The notes under the pieces were generated by a model. It saw nothing but the letters and a program-made list of their open reading frames with translations, had not been told where the DNA came from and did no database searches. Positions 24,495-34,364 of a stretch of 64,000 nt of DNA are shown here, piece by piece (within the stretch, counting starts at the first letter, position 1; each line of letters begins with the position of its first letter). The position numbers and the translations under genes are program-made. Source of the stretch: Pseudeuparius sepicola (lineage: Eukaryota; Arthropoda; Insecta; Coleoptera; Anthribidae); the NCBI GenBank assembly GCA_963920635.1, contig OY987301.1:18146501-18210500 (forward strand), written 5' to 3'.

Positions 24495-25165
24495 ATGAAT
24501 GTGAATCTTTTTATTTGTGCGTGCGTATATTTTTCAACCCGAATGGTGAGTCCCCATTTTTTTTAAATAGACAATTAAGTTCAATTTTACAGGTCGGCGC
24601 TGGCGGCTGCACTAAATTTCCCGCCAAGGTGTGCGACTGTGAAACTGAAAATTTGAATCTTCAAATTAAGGAAACTTTAAAATTTGTTCGAGAGACTCAA
24701 CTTTCTGTTCAGCTCTCCGTACTAACGAGAATGTCACAGGAGAAACTACAGGCCAACGCGAATTTTGTAATTTTTGCGAATTTGTTAAACGAAGTTAAAG
24801 TCAATAGACAGTGCATTACTGATAAATACAGGAAGATGGCAAAAATGTCTAATGCAGACCTTGGTGTGTGTGTACCCAGATCGGAATTCAACGAGATGAA
24901 TATCGTACAACACAATCTTTTGAGTACTAGAGAAGATTTAAGAAGAGTTAAAATTAGTTGCAGCTCCGAAAATATCTTGTCGAATTTAGCCAGGTTAAAG
25001 AAAATACGTTTCGAAATGGAAAAGTATAAAGCAGAAGTGAAGCTTCGCGCAAAGCAAATTTTCTCCAATTTAAGGATGTGTTTCAAGACGCAACAACAAT
25101 CTACAAAGTTTAAATGGCAAAAAATTTTGTTTGATTTAAAGAAATTAAAATGCGTTATTTTTTAA
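24495..25165 (+). CDS. secreted helical cysteine protein, paralogue 1
   Basis: Two exons: 24495-24545 (17 codons) and 24593-25165, joined across a 47-bp GTGAGT...TTACAG intron in phase 0. The 207-residue precursor starts with a short hydrophobic signal peptide (MNVNLFICACVYF) followed by an N-terminal cysteine cluster (C23, C31, C33). The body is Lys/Glu/Leu-rich and predicted helical. C91, C110 and C140 have spacings x18 and x29, identical to the two neighbouring genes; C180 and C204 follow. It lacks the fourth cysteine and the NP...ME.C motif kept by the other two and is 9 residues shorter there, so it is the most diverged member. The function is unknown; a distant link to the insect TsetseEP/DUF725 secreted proteins is possible but not shown. 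The exon 1 start was chosen because it supplies the signal peptide and a consensus donor. Confidence 0.8.
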
Positions 25166-25170
25166 ATAAA
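25165..25170 (+). promoter_or_regulatory. polyadenylation signal overlapping the stop codon
   Basis: AATAAA shares its first base with the TAA stop of gene 1 (25163-25165). If used, the 3' UTR would be only about 15-30 nt. Confidence 0.5.
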
Positions 25171-25385
25171 ATATTTATTAAATATTGACACTGAGCTTAA
25201 TTATTGACTAAGCTTAATATATGAAACTAAAATAAAAACATTACAATTTTTGGAACTAAATTTATACCCTATACAGGGCGATTCCTTGATTCGTACATAA
25301 ATTTTAACCAGAGGTATATATGAATCCCTGGAGCACGTGAAGCATAAGAAGTTATTATTTTTAACTCAAAAATAAATGAGATATA

Positions 25386-26169
25386 TTGAATTTTAATTGG
25401 GTTTTTCGCCACCAAACTGGTTAGAAGACAACTTTTTCAAGTTGCCTGAAAAATTAATAAATTCTTAACAGTAAATGAACTAAACTTTGAACTTATAACT
25501 CAAAAAATATCTTCCACAAATTTGTTTCCTGAGCGTTCGGAGAATATACAAAATTGCATTTATAAAATTCCTTGCGAATGTGGAAAGTTCTGTGTTGAGG
25601 AGACTTGTAGGCCATTTAACGTTCGTTTAAAAGTACATAAAAATTATATCAGGCAAAATCAAATTTCGAAATCGAAAATATGTGAACACTCTTTTAATAA
25701 CAATCATAGGATTTTGTGGGATAGTTCCAAACCAATTCTCAAAGAAGAGGTAGGAAATAGACGAAAAATTAAAGAATCAGCATTTATTCTAGGAAATACA
25801 GACAACTGTGTTGCTGAATGTTCAGTGGAATTCAGTAAAATATTATTGCCACTTATTCAAAGAGAATTTAGTATAAATAATTAGGTAGAACACAGGGTAC
25901 AATATCAGACAGGTGGCTAGGCTATTGTTTCTGTTGTCATGACATTTTAACCTGTTTATTAATCTGTCATTTCACTTTGACGTGACATAATCTTTGAGAA
26001 CGGAGGAAGATATATTCTCCGAAAGCTCAGGAAACAAATTTGTTGAAGATATTTTTTGAGTTACAAGTTCAAAGTTTAGTTCATTTACTGTTAAGAATTT
26101 ATTAATTTTCCAGGCAACTTGAGTTCTCTTTTAACCAGTTTGGTGGAGAAAAACCCAATTAAAATTCAA
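25386..26169 (+). mobile_element. Penelope-like element fragment with inverted flanks
   Basis: A GIY-YIG endonuclease reading frame is enclosed by two copies of a 160-bp sequence in inverted orientation (25386-25548 and 26011-26169). Shared phrases include TTGAATTTTAATTGGGTTTT at the outer edges and AAAATATCTTC near the inner edges. Penelope-like elements often carry terminal repeats in tandem or inverted order. The reverse transcriptase part is absent, so this is a severely 5'-truncated copy. It lies between secreted-protein genes 1 and 2. Confidence 0.8.
25522..25884 (+). pseudogene. Penelope-like GIY-YIG endonuclease fragment
   Basis: About 120 residues, with the frame open further upstream into the left flank repeat. 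The arrangement CIYKIPCECGKF, then RPFNVRLKVHK, then KIKESAFI and a final LPLIQREF matches the C-terminal endonuclease of Penelope-like retroelements in order and spacing. The first motif keeps its tyrosine and the Arg and Glu of the active site appear present. The YIG motif has degenerated to CVE, so the enzyme is probably dead. No reverse transcriptase motifs are found upstream. Confidence 0.8.
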
Positions 26170-26380
26170 TGGATCTGTTTACGCCACAAATAAATTTTAG
26201 AAAATATAAATGAGATATATTTTTTAAAAGTTGCTAGTTGATGCAAATTATAAATACTAAATATTCAGGTTACGATTCTTATTAATTGTGGCAATAGAGA
26301 AGACTTTAAATTAGAATGGCGAATGAAGAAAGTAACAAGGTTCCAACACTTAAAATTTTTTTTCACGGAAAAACGAAAAT

Positions 26381-26386
26381 TTTATT
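26381..26386 (-). promoter_or_regulatory. polyadenylation signal of secreted-protein gene 2
   Basis: AATAAA on the minus strand, about 80 nt beyond the TGA stop at 26467-26469. It is the first good signal downstream. Confidence 0.55.
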
Positions 26387-26466
26387 ATCTTTTATATAAA
26401 AACGCGTGTACATAATCACCCAGTATTTATCCCGGGAAACGAGCATATCAGCATGATAAAGATATA

Positions 26467-27220
26467 TCATTGACATTTCTCTGCTTTAGTGGAAATTTGA
26501 CTTATACTTTTTTGTACCTTCTGGTTTTCATTGCTTATACAATTTTGAACTCTCTTATTCGCATTGGCGATAATGTCGTCAACAGTTTTTTCATTGTCAT
26601 CAGCATTAGAATTAACGCTATTTATATTTGACGACAAACATTGCTCCATCTGAGTTCCTTGTGACTTCAGAGGATTAAGTGATCTGCAAGATTTTGGCAA
26701 CGAATTCAAAACCTTTTTATATTGTGCAAAATTGACTTGCAACTTGTTCAATTCTTTAACGTCTGCTTCCGGTTTACAACGCTGTATATTTGTTGTAGCT
26801 ACAGCATCTACATCGGCAAGTTGTAATTGCAGACAAGCATTGTCAGTATCGTCTTGTATCGCATTAGTGATAATATTATGTAGAACCAAAGTGTTGTTCT
26901 TAGCTGTCGAGTATGCTTGATCGACAGCTTCGGTGTTAGTCTTCTGGAAAGTCTGGATTTTGATTTTAGACTTCTTTTCTTGAAGAGATATTTCCAATTT
27001 TAAATTATCGATAGATTCTTGGTATTTGTTAACGATTTCTTGGTGAACCGGATTACCGAATATACTCAATTCAGCATCCTGAAAAAGAAATTAAATAGTT
27101 AATGTGACATTCTCACGTTTTCGCACAAGCTATTTTCTAATAGCCAGAAAAAATTTATAATTTACTTACCTCAATGCAGCAAATAAATGTAAACAACAGT
27201 AATGTAATAATGTTTTGCAT
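26467..27220 (-). CDS. secreted helical cysteine protein, paralogue 2
   Basis: Two exons on the minus strand: 27220-27170 (17 codons, MQNIITLLLFTFICCIE, a clear signal peptide) and 27078-26467. The 91-bp intron is GTAAGT...TTTCAG in phase 0. The precursor is 220 residues. Six cysteines (C99, C118, C148, C164, C197, C219) have spacings x18, x29, x15, x32 and x21. The first four spacings equal those of paralogue 3, with a shared CRxxNP...MExC motif around C148-C164 and VH[EQ][DE]IV near the mature N terminus. The chain is otherwise hydrophilic and helical with no membrane segment. Likely extracellular; molecular role unknown, with a possible relation to TsetseEP/DUF725 proteins. It is divergently placed with paralogue 3. 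Confidence 0.85.
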
Positions 27221-27977
27221 CTTCGAGTAAGGTACTTGCAGATATAGAAACAGGCAATTGGAACTAAATAACATAAACCACAATATGTATAGTATAATCT
27301 TATGTCGTCACGTCCTTTACGATTACCTACTTATGTGCCTATTGCAAATAAATCTTGTGTTGCAACTTTATTGTACACTAAAATAATAATTATTGTTTAT
27401 TAGCACCTACAATTATTATTGACCCAAAAAATCACAGATATATAAATACGTCAACTTTATGGTATGTCTGCATGATATTTGTTTTGTATTCTTCTGGAAC
27501 TGTTTAAACGAGATTATACAGTATGGCCACTGTTGGGACAACCTACCTACAAGTTACAAAAAAATATATTTTTCAACAGTTTCAATGTACTTTCATTCTG
27601 AAAAAATGCCTTTTACAAAGGTATTCAAAAGAGATTAAATATTCATTATTTAGATAATACCTAATGGCAAAATGGAACAAGATATTAAAACATAATAATA
27701 ATGAAAAGCCACATTTTTATAGGTTTCAAAATAAAGTATTATTAAATATAACGAAAAGTAACAAAAATATGTATACATTCCAAAACATAGTTACTCAGGT
27801 ATAAAGAGTATACGCACTGTATATTATAATCTAATTAGATTATCAGCATTATCAGCGAAAACAATAAAACATTTATTATGATAGTATTTACCCGACATGG
27901 CCAAAAATTATCAGTATAAGAACCTATGCCCATGTTAAATTTTCAACAGTGCTAAAAAAAGGTCACGAACACGTAAG
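27221..27977. other. divergent intergenic region between paralogues 2 and 3
   Basis: This 757-bp A+T-rich spacer separates two start codons pointing away from each other and must contain both promoters. On the minus side an A+T-rich TATACATA-like stretch near 27285-27292 precedes TTTAGTT near 27262-27268. The plus side promoter is given separately. No open frame or repeat is recognised. Confidence 0.5.
27915..27950 (+). promoter_or_regulatory. candidate core promoter of secreted-protein gene 3
   Basis: TATAAG at 27915-27920 lies about 30 nt upstream of an initiator-like CAACAGT (27944-27950). The implied leader before the ATG at 27978 is about 30 nt, similar to gene 1. Confidence 0.4.
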
Positions 27978-30900
27978 ATGGAATTCAAATGCTTAAGCTT
28001 AATAGCAATCTTCTCTGTTCTCGAGGTAAGTAAAAGTTTTATATTCCTTTTTTTAATCAATTTAAACAACTTCCTTTTTGTTTCATAAGAAAAAACAAAC
28101 TTATCTGAAGAAGCACAAATCATCAGTAGCTAGAATACCCTGTATATTCCAAAAATCCGCAACTATACGGTGCCTAATATACATACACATAAAAAAGGAA
28201 TAAATTCATTTTCTCGAAAAGGGGAAATCATTTTAAGTACAGGTCAATTTTTGTTCTAAAAATTGCATATTTTGATGCATGTGGTACTCGCATCTCGCAT
28301 TTGTGATATAGCAACCAATATTTTTGAGTGTGTCATTTGATAGAGCATATTTTTTGTCTGTATACGGAACGTTAAAGTTTTTGACATGTTTTACATAAGG
28401 AAATTTTCGAAAACATAAATGTTATATGGTTTTACAATAATTACCTAGTTTTAATTTATTCAGTAGAAAATAAATTCTCGATTGACTTTACTGGCAGTTT
28501 CTTGTGAATTGAATGCTCCCCAAGGTCTTCGAACTTATCCATTAGATTTCTTTCTGGGTGACCATCTTAAAAACGAGCGAAGAATTAAAAATTAGGATTC
28601 TAAATGAATATATTTCCCAAGAAATTTTCTCGAAAATTTCCTTACGTAACATGAAAAGAAAAACTTGCTGAATGCAGACAAAAATATGCTCTACCAAATA
28701 GCACACTTAAAAATGTTGGTTGCCATTTAAAAATATTGCCGATGACGTCATGTCAGGAACACTTATGAAGTCACGAATGTGAGCATGCCACATCAAAATA
28801 TGCGCTTTTTAGGCCACAAATTGACGTGTGCTGGGGTTTATCCGAAAAACTTTTCTTTCTGTGTAAATGTAATAAAAACAATGAAACAATACATATATCG
28901 TCCACTATTACATATCTTTAAGTTATGCCTTGAAAAAGGAATATTTCCCACGAAATTAAAGCAAACAGTAGTAGTTCCAGTTTTTAAGTCAGGTGATAAA
29001 AACAATATAACTAACTATAGGCCAATCTCGTTATCATCCTCATTTGCAAAAATCCTAGAGAAGTGTATTGAAACTAGACTGAGAGAATTCTTTAAAAAAC
29101 ATAATGTCATCAACAAATGCCAGTTTGGATTTCTAAAGGGCTTATCTACAAATGATGCTAATGCGGATTTTGCTAAAAATGTTTACAGCAACATTAATGA
29201 AAAAAGAAAAGTTTTATCAGTGTTTCTAGACCTTACAAAAGCTTTTGACACGGTGTGTCACAAAAAACTCATAGAAAAACTATCTAGTTATGGTATTAGA
29301 GGTGTTTCTCAACAACTGTTAGAAAGCTATCTAAGCCAGAGGATGCAATGTACTAGAGGTCTCAGTTCTCTCTTGCCTGTAAGTTGTGGAATCCCTCAAG
29401 GGACCGTGCTTGGACCTCTGTTGTTTTCTATATACCTCGATGACCTTTTTAATTTACCCATCAAAGGAAAATTTACAGCTTATGCTGATGACACATCCAT
29501 AACCTTTGCTGAGACTACCTGGAATAAAGTTGTGGCCAAAACCAATTTTGGTTTAAATACGATTAAATTATGGTTGCAAAAAAATCTTTTGACCTTAAAT
29601 CTATCTCCCTTTCTTACAATCTCCTTGCAATATTGAGAAAATATCTATTAATAATACACATATAGAATACAGTATAAAGACCAAGTATTTGGGAATCATA
29701 TTTGACAACAAATTATTATGGAAGGAGCACATTTTGTCTCTGTCAAAACTGTTTATTATGCTTTGATCCAAAGTATTATTGAATATTGTATTGTTGTTTG
29801 GGGGGCATCCTTTAAAACAATAATCAATCCTTTAGTTCGTGCACAAAAAGCAATAATTAAAGTTATATTAAGAAAACCAAAATTCTACCCTACTCAAACT
29901 CTCTTTTCAGACTTTAAAGTATTAAATGTAACTGAACTCTATGTTAAGTATTTAATATTGTACTTTCACAAAAATAGAGCAAATCTAATAAATTAATGTG
30001 AGTTACCCTAATTATACAACAAGGTGGGTATCAAACCTAAGTGTTGGAATACCAAATTTTCAATATAAAATAAATAGATATAGTTTCTGCTACCTTGGAT
30101 GTAAGATTTATAATCTATTGGAAAAAGAACTAAGAATAATTTGCCATTTAAAAAATTTTAAACGCGCTATTATCAAATGGATATTTCTGAATTCAGACAC
30201 GTTATTTAGTAAAATATATACCACATAAATAAATAAATAATAAATTAGTTACAAAATTAGGTATATAATTAAGTACACAATGTATGATCTGTGTGTGGTA
30301 ATGCCATCAAGTCTTTGTAGTTATTAAATTAATAGGTATCCCTAGGTTATTAGTTTTTTAGTTTTTAGGATGGGGTGTAAACTGTTTTTAGAGAAGGTTT
30401 CAGTTACACACAAGATTTAACTTTGTAGCTAAACGTTGTTGTATTAACAGGTGTCTTCTTACATGTTAATAAATGTATACTTACTTACTTCTCGAGAAAA
30501 TCAATTTATTCCTTACTTTATGCACACCTTGTATAATATCCTTTTTCTTGAAATCGGCAGTAAAGTGTCCCAAAATCGTCATTAAAAGCTCAGAAATCGG
30601 CATTAAAGTAGCCCATTATTGTACGATTTTTTCAATAAGTAGGCTTTGGCGAGATGTAAACATCAAACGTCAGACGCGGATCCATCGCGGGTCAAAAGTG
30701 ACCAAATATTCCAAACCCGGCCACAAAAGGCCCATTTAACTTTTCGTACATATGTTACCTATACCAGCACAATCTTTCAGTATAAATATTTTAGTAGGTT
30801 TGAATATCAAGAGATTTGCTGTGGAGGCTGCACAACAGGCAGCAATTTGTCTGTTCGAAGACTTGACTAAATTTAGTAGGAAATAAAGAGATGCTGTAAC

Positions 30901-31817
30901 TAACTAACTAACTAGGTAGAGCGATCATCAAAGTCAAGCAATGCCGCGCGCAGTTGGTTCATGAACGGGTGATCCCTTATGATTATTTTCTTGCCTAATA
31001 AAACATTTAAAAAAATATATAATATGTACCTCGGCACTGAAGTTCTTTTTATGACTCATGTGGATTATTTGCCTCAGCCAGAGGCCTCGGCAACTAAATT
31101 CCACATGAGTCATAAAAAGTTGAACTTCAGTGCCTTGGTACATAAATAACTATTATTTTTCAGATAATTTCTGGAGCAACATTAACATCAGTCGAATTAC
31201 AAAAAAGAATCTTTCGGCCGGCAAATGAAGTCCACGAAGACATCGTAGCTCACTACGAGGCGCAGATAGCATCCCTAACAACCCAAATTACTAGAAACTA
31301 TAAAGAAACCTCTTTGAAAACTAGTCAACTTCAAACGAACCTCAAGAAGCTGGTTAGTGATGTGGTGCAAGATACAAAATACGAAATTGAAATTGTCAGG
31401 GACAATATCAATATATACTTAAGGAAACCTTCCAACAAGGATAAAACTGTCAAAGACTGCTTGGAATTGGTTAAACTTAACGTGAACACTTTAAGCACAA
31501 GCGCCTTAAGCAGCTGCTACAATTCAAAAACAGTTTCTTCTTTGGAATCTACAAAACAAGAGTTATTGAAACTAAAAGACGCCGTTACTGTTTTGGTATC
31601 TGCTTGCAGAAAAATAAATCCAAGCGAATCCAATGCAGCCAGCATGGAAAAATGTTTGACCGACAATTTGAAGACTTACGAAACAAATTTGAGTAATCTA
31701 GTGAAGAGTGTTACTACAGACGAAACTGCTATCAAGAAAACAGTTAATACTTGTATAACTTCCAATAGTTTGGAATCTGATATTTCTCTACTTTCGAATA
31801 ATGCAGTGAAATGTTAG
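27978..31817 (+). CDS. secreted helical cysteine protein, paralogue 3 (intron with nested transposons)
   Basis: Exon 1 is 27978-28025 (16 codons, MEFKCLSLIAIFSVLE) with donor GTAAGT; exon 2 is 31164-31817, after TTATTTTTCAG. Both junctions are phase 0, matching the paralogues, and exon 2 is open from its first base. The 233-residue precursor has a signal peptide ending near IISGA and six cysteines (C115, C134, C164, C180, C213, C233) with spacings x18, x29, x15, x32 and x19. It shares the CRxxNP...MExC motif and VH[EQ][DE]IV with paralogue 2. The 3138-bp intron replaces the 47-91 bp introns of the paralogues and is filled by transposons. A likely secreted protein of unknown role. The pairing of these exons is inferred from structure; RNA evidence would settle it. 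Confidence 0.75.
28840..30485 (+). mobile_element. CR1/jockey-like LINE, 5'-truncated and decayed
   Basis: The reverse transcriptase domain is clear: NYRPISL, FLDLTKAFDTV, GIPQGTVLGPLLF and the catalytic AYADDT occur in the standard order. After a stop at 29634 the frame resumes with KTKYLGIIFDNKLLW, then a deletion and a C-terminal region open to 30228. No endonuclease domain is present, so the copy is 5' truncated. The 3' end has AATAAATGTATACTTACTTAC, a short simple tail. Same strand as the host gene; probably a passenger in the intron. Confidence 0.8.
28860..30228 (+). pseudogene. LINE reverse transcriptase pseudogene
   Basis: Three successive open segments (to 29636, 29718-29996 and 29998-30228) carry reverse transcriptase and C-terminal LINE sequence, separated by stops and a deletion after the FDNKLLWKEH stretch. 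The clade was judged from motifs only: the FLDLTKAFDTV and GIPQGTVLGPLLF forms fit the CR1/jockey group. It cannot make a full-length protein. Confidence 0.75.
30546..31154 (+). repeat. 5S rRNA-derived repeat in intron of gene 3
   Basis: Inverted relative to the copies at 16 and 56 kb. It begins CTTGAAATCGGCA and ends with the hairpin arm and GGTACATAAATAACTATT at 31154. The 5S-like segment (30920-30977, plus strand) has AAAGTCAAGCAATGCCGCGC and AACGGGTGATCCC. Its last base is 9 nt before exon 2 of the secreted-protein gene, so the functional acceptor region includes repeat-derived sequence. Confidence 0.7.
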
Positions 31818-32070
31818 TTTTTGGAAGCAATTACATTATAACATACTTATAAATTAAAGTTTCTAAGAAATGTAGGTGATAATAGTTAAATTTGTTTGTT
31901 TCTGCTCTGGATTACATTCGCATTGATATTGACCAGTATAGAATTACAGAATATCAAGTTGCAAATGCAACAACCACCAAATATTAGCTTCTTGGTAGAT
32001 ATTTTCAAAAAGAAATATTGTTTTATTTTATTTTTTTTTGTTAAGTATTTATAATGTAATGAGTATGAGT

Positions 32071-32076
32071 AATAAA
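32071..32076 (+). promoter_or_regulatory. possible polyadenylation signal of gene 3
   Basis: Canonical AATAAA about 255 nt past the stop of paralogue 3. A weaker ATTAAA at 31853-31858 is much closer and may be the one used. Confidence 0.35.
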
Positions 32077-32460
32077 ATCATAATTGCCAATTTTTCATTG
32101 TTGGTTCTATAACTAGTAAATTAGCAAAGGTTTGTTGTATGTGTTTCTGCGATCAAATATTGACTCGTAGCATTGAGTAAAGAAATAATAGGTCTTTACT
32201 CAATGCCCATAGGTATTTAAAAAAAAATCAACGAAAATTGTAAAATGCTATAAAAAGTTTACTTTTACACAACAATCTTTAATTTTTTTATTCCTTGGGA
32301 ATTAATTTAAAACTGTTTGCAATGCATTTCATTGATCCTTTATAAATATCATTGAATGTATGCTTATAGTTAGTTGTGTGTGATTTGCATTTGTTGATAC
32401 ACAACCTCAGAGAAATAACCAAGGATAGAGGGAGCAACAGCCTCAAAATACATACATTTG

Positions 32461-34356
32461 CATAGGCGTAGCTAGCCTTTTTTCTCCGGGGGGGCTTAAG
32501 CCCCTGAAGGAGATGAGATTCAGTAACCCGCAAAATCGCCGGAGCGCCGCATATAAACACTTTGGTGTATATGTGTTTACTTAACTCACTATAAAACGAC
32601 TCAAATTTCCGTTTAAAAATAAAAGTAAGCCATGATTTTGTCGAATAAGCGTCACCGTTTACGTCACAGCACCTGCGCGCGGGCATAGCGTTTTCTGTGT
32701 ATCGAGGGTTATTGCTCGGATGAATGAATAGTCAATTGTCAATTAATTAGGTAGGTACTTATTTGTAAATGAACTTACTGAACTAAATGAAGAAAATTAA
32801 AGTACTTACGCAAACTATAGCAGAGCTTATTTACTTATTAATCGGCACAACGTTATTAATTTAAATACACACAGCTTTACTACATACAGGGTGAGTTTTT
32901 TCGATGCCCACTATGGGGATCTCGGAAACTAGCAGAGCTAGAACAAAGGTTAAATGAGGAAAGAATTGCAGTTTTGAATGCTAAATCTAATGCCCCTTTT
33001 GGATTTTTAAAAAACTTCATGGCTCACAAGATATTTTGAAAAGCTCAAAATATGGGCGATTTTATAAGGCCACAGCCAACTATGATTTACATTTAAAAAA
33101 ACACAAGTTTATGTCATCTAACAAATCACAAACAACATAAAAAATTGGATCAGATTATCTTATTAAGCCCAAAATTATCTACAATTTTTCTCTCTACAGT
33201 TTTTTTGAATAATCAGAAATAACGGAGCTATAGAGATATGATGAAATAGCAAAAAATCACTCTTTTCAAAATATCTAGCGAGCCATGAACTTTTTTAAAA
33301 ATCCAAAATAGATTGAGCATTCAAAACTGCAATTCTTTCCCCATTTAACCTTTGTTCTAGCTCTGCTAGTTTTTGAGATCCCCGAAAAAACTCACCCTGT
33401 ATACTGATACTGCATAAGTAAAAATATAGATGTACATTGGCGTCTTCACTCTTCGCAGTATTACATATATCAATCACAGTAAGCAGTTACGTCCAGCCGT
33501 CCAGGTTCGCAGTGATGCCAGGGACTCTTTAAAGTAAGGGGACCCAGCATTATACTTTCCAAAGTGAGGCCTATTCTTTCCACATTCTAACGGTATCAGT
33601 GATGCCAAGTATGCCATTTTATTGGAGAATCTATTAATAAAACAGGTACTTTGATTGTTAGTAAAAATTAATAATGGTTTCCATGATTTCTAAAAATTAG
33701 ACTTGACAATGTTGTGTCTACAAATACAGAATATGGCAACTGTCAAATGAAACAAATTTATTGTATAGTTGAAATTCTTTAATTGTCACATCTGAGTATC
33801 TGGAAGTTAGAAAACTTAAAAATTGTGAATTATGATGGGAAATTTTTTGCCTCCTTTAGAGTCTATGGCACTATCTTATCACATAAAACCTGATGGTAGT
33901 TGGACACACTGACATATAACATAACCTTGTACCAGCCCACTTTTGTGGTCTCCATGGAGTCTACAGAAAACAAACTTCCCCTCAAGGCTTCACTTTTCCT
34001 ATGTGATAGACTGTGAAATGCTGGGTCCCCTTATTTTAAAGAGTCCCTGAGTGATGCTAATTCTGTGAGTGTGGCGTTTGGCGGACTGACGGGGTCGGGT
34101 GCGGGGTGAGTGCGTGACGACAGTTTTGCCAGTGTTGCCGCTGTTTAGTTTGTTTTATTTTGTCATTAGTGTTTTAGTCAGTGTCTGTTACTATACGCAA
34201 TAACATGAACACGCAACAAGATTAAATCAGCTTAGTAAGGTTTTTAATATAATGCCAAAAAAATTGTAAAAGAAACGCTAGAATTTGTCAGGGGGGGCTA
34301 TTTTTATACCAGGGGGGGGCTTAGCCCCCCCCAGCCCCTCCTTAGCTACGCCAATG
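32461..34356. mobile_element. hAT-like non-autonomous element, copy 1 (1.9 kb)
   Basis: The termini CATAGGCGTAGCTAG and the inverse of CATTGGCGTAGCTAAGG are flanked by TACATTTG (32453-32460) and TATATTTG (34357-34364), an 8-bp duplication with one mismatch. Just inside both ends are G/C runs with CTTAGCCCC. No transposase frame was found. A second element with TA-type ends is nested at 32886-33400. The copy at 47967-49558 is largely collinear. Confidence 0.65.
32886..33400. mobile_element. nested mariner-like MITE (ACAGGGTGAG ends)
   Basis: ACAGGGTGAGTTTTTTCG at the left pairs with CGAAAAAACTCACCCTGT at the right, and the inverted arms run about 170 bp, including CTAGCAGAGCTAGAACAAAG. It is flanked by TA-containing sequence. 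The copy in the 48-kb element retains only the loop and right arm. Confidence 0.65.
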
Positions 34357-34364
34357 TATATTTG

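Larger units (their letters stand above)
28130..30535. mobile_element. ACAGGG-type foldback element split by a LINE
   Basis: ACCCTGTATATTCC and GGAATAAATTCATTTTCTCG at 28134-28217 recur inverted as CTCGAGAAAATCAATTTATT and CCTTGTATAATATCC at 30491-30541. A second inverted pair (28310-28370 against 28670-28730) gives the foldback arms. A LINE now occupies about 28840-30485 between the right inner arm and the right terminus. The element lies wholly inside the intron of secreted-protein gene 3. Confidence 0.55.

Noticed and set aside
24515..24592. Reading gene 1 as one uninterrupted ORF starting at 24515
   Set aside because: That start is not an ATG and runs through the intron. The ATG at 24495 plus a GTGAGT..ACAG intron matches both paralogues.
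24709..25086. 125-codon minus-strand frame
   Set aside because: Antisense shadow of secreted-protein gene 1, which has a signal peptide, intron and family framework on the plus strand.
32288..32686. 132-codon minus-strand frame
   Set aside because: Most of it lies across the left end of the hAT-like element and a similar frame recurs in its second copy, so it is repeat sequence rather than a host gene.
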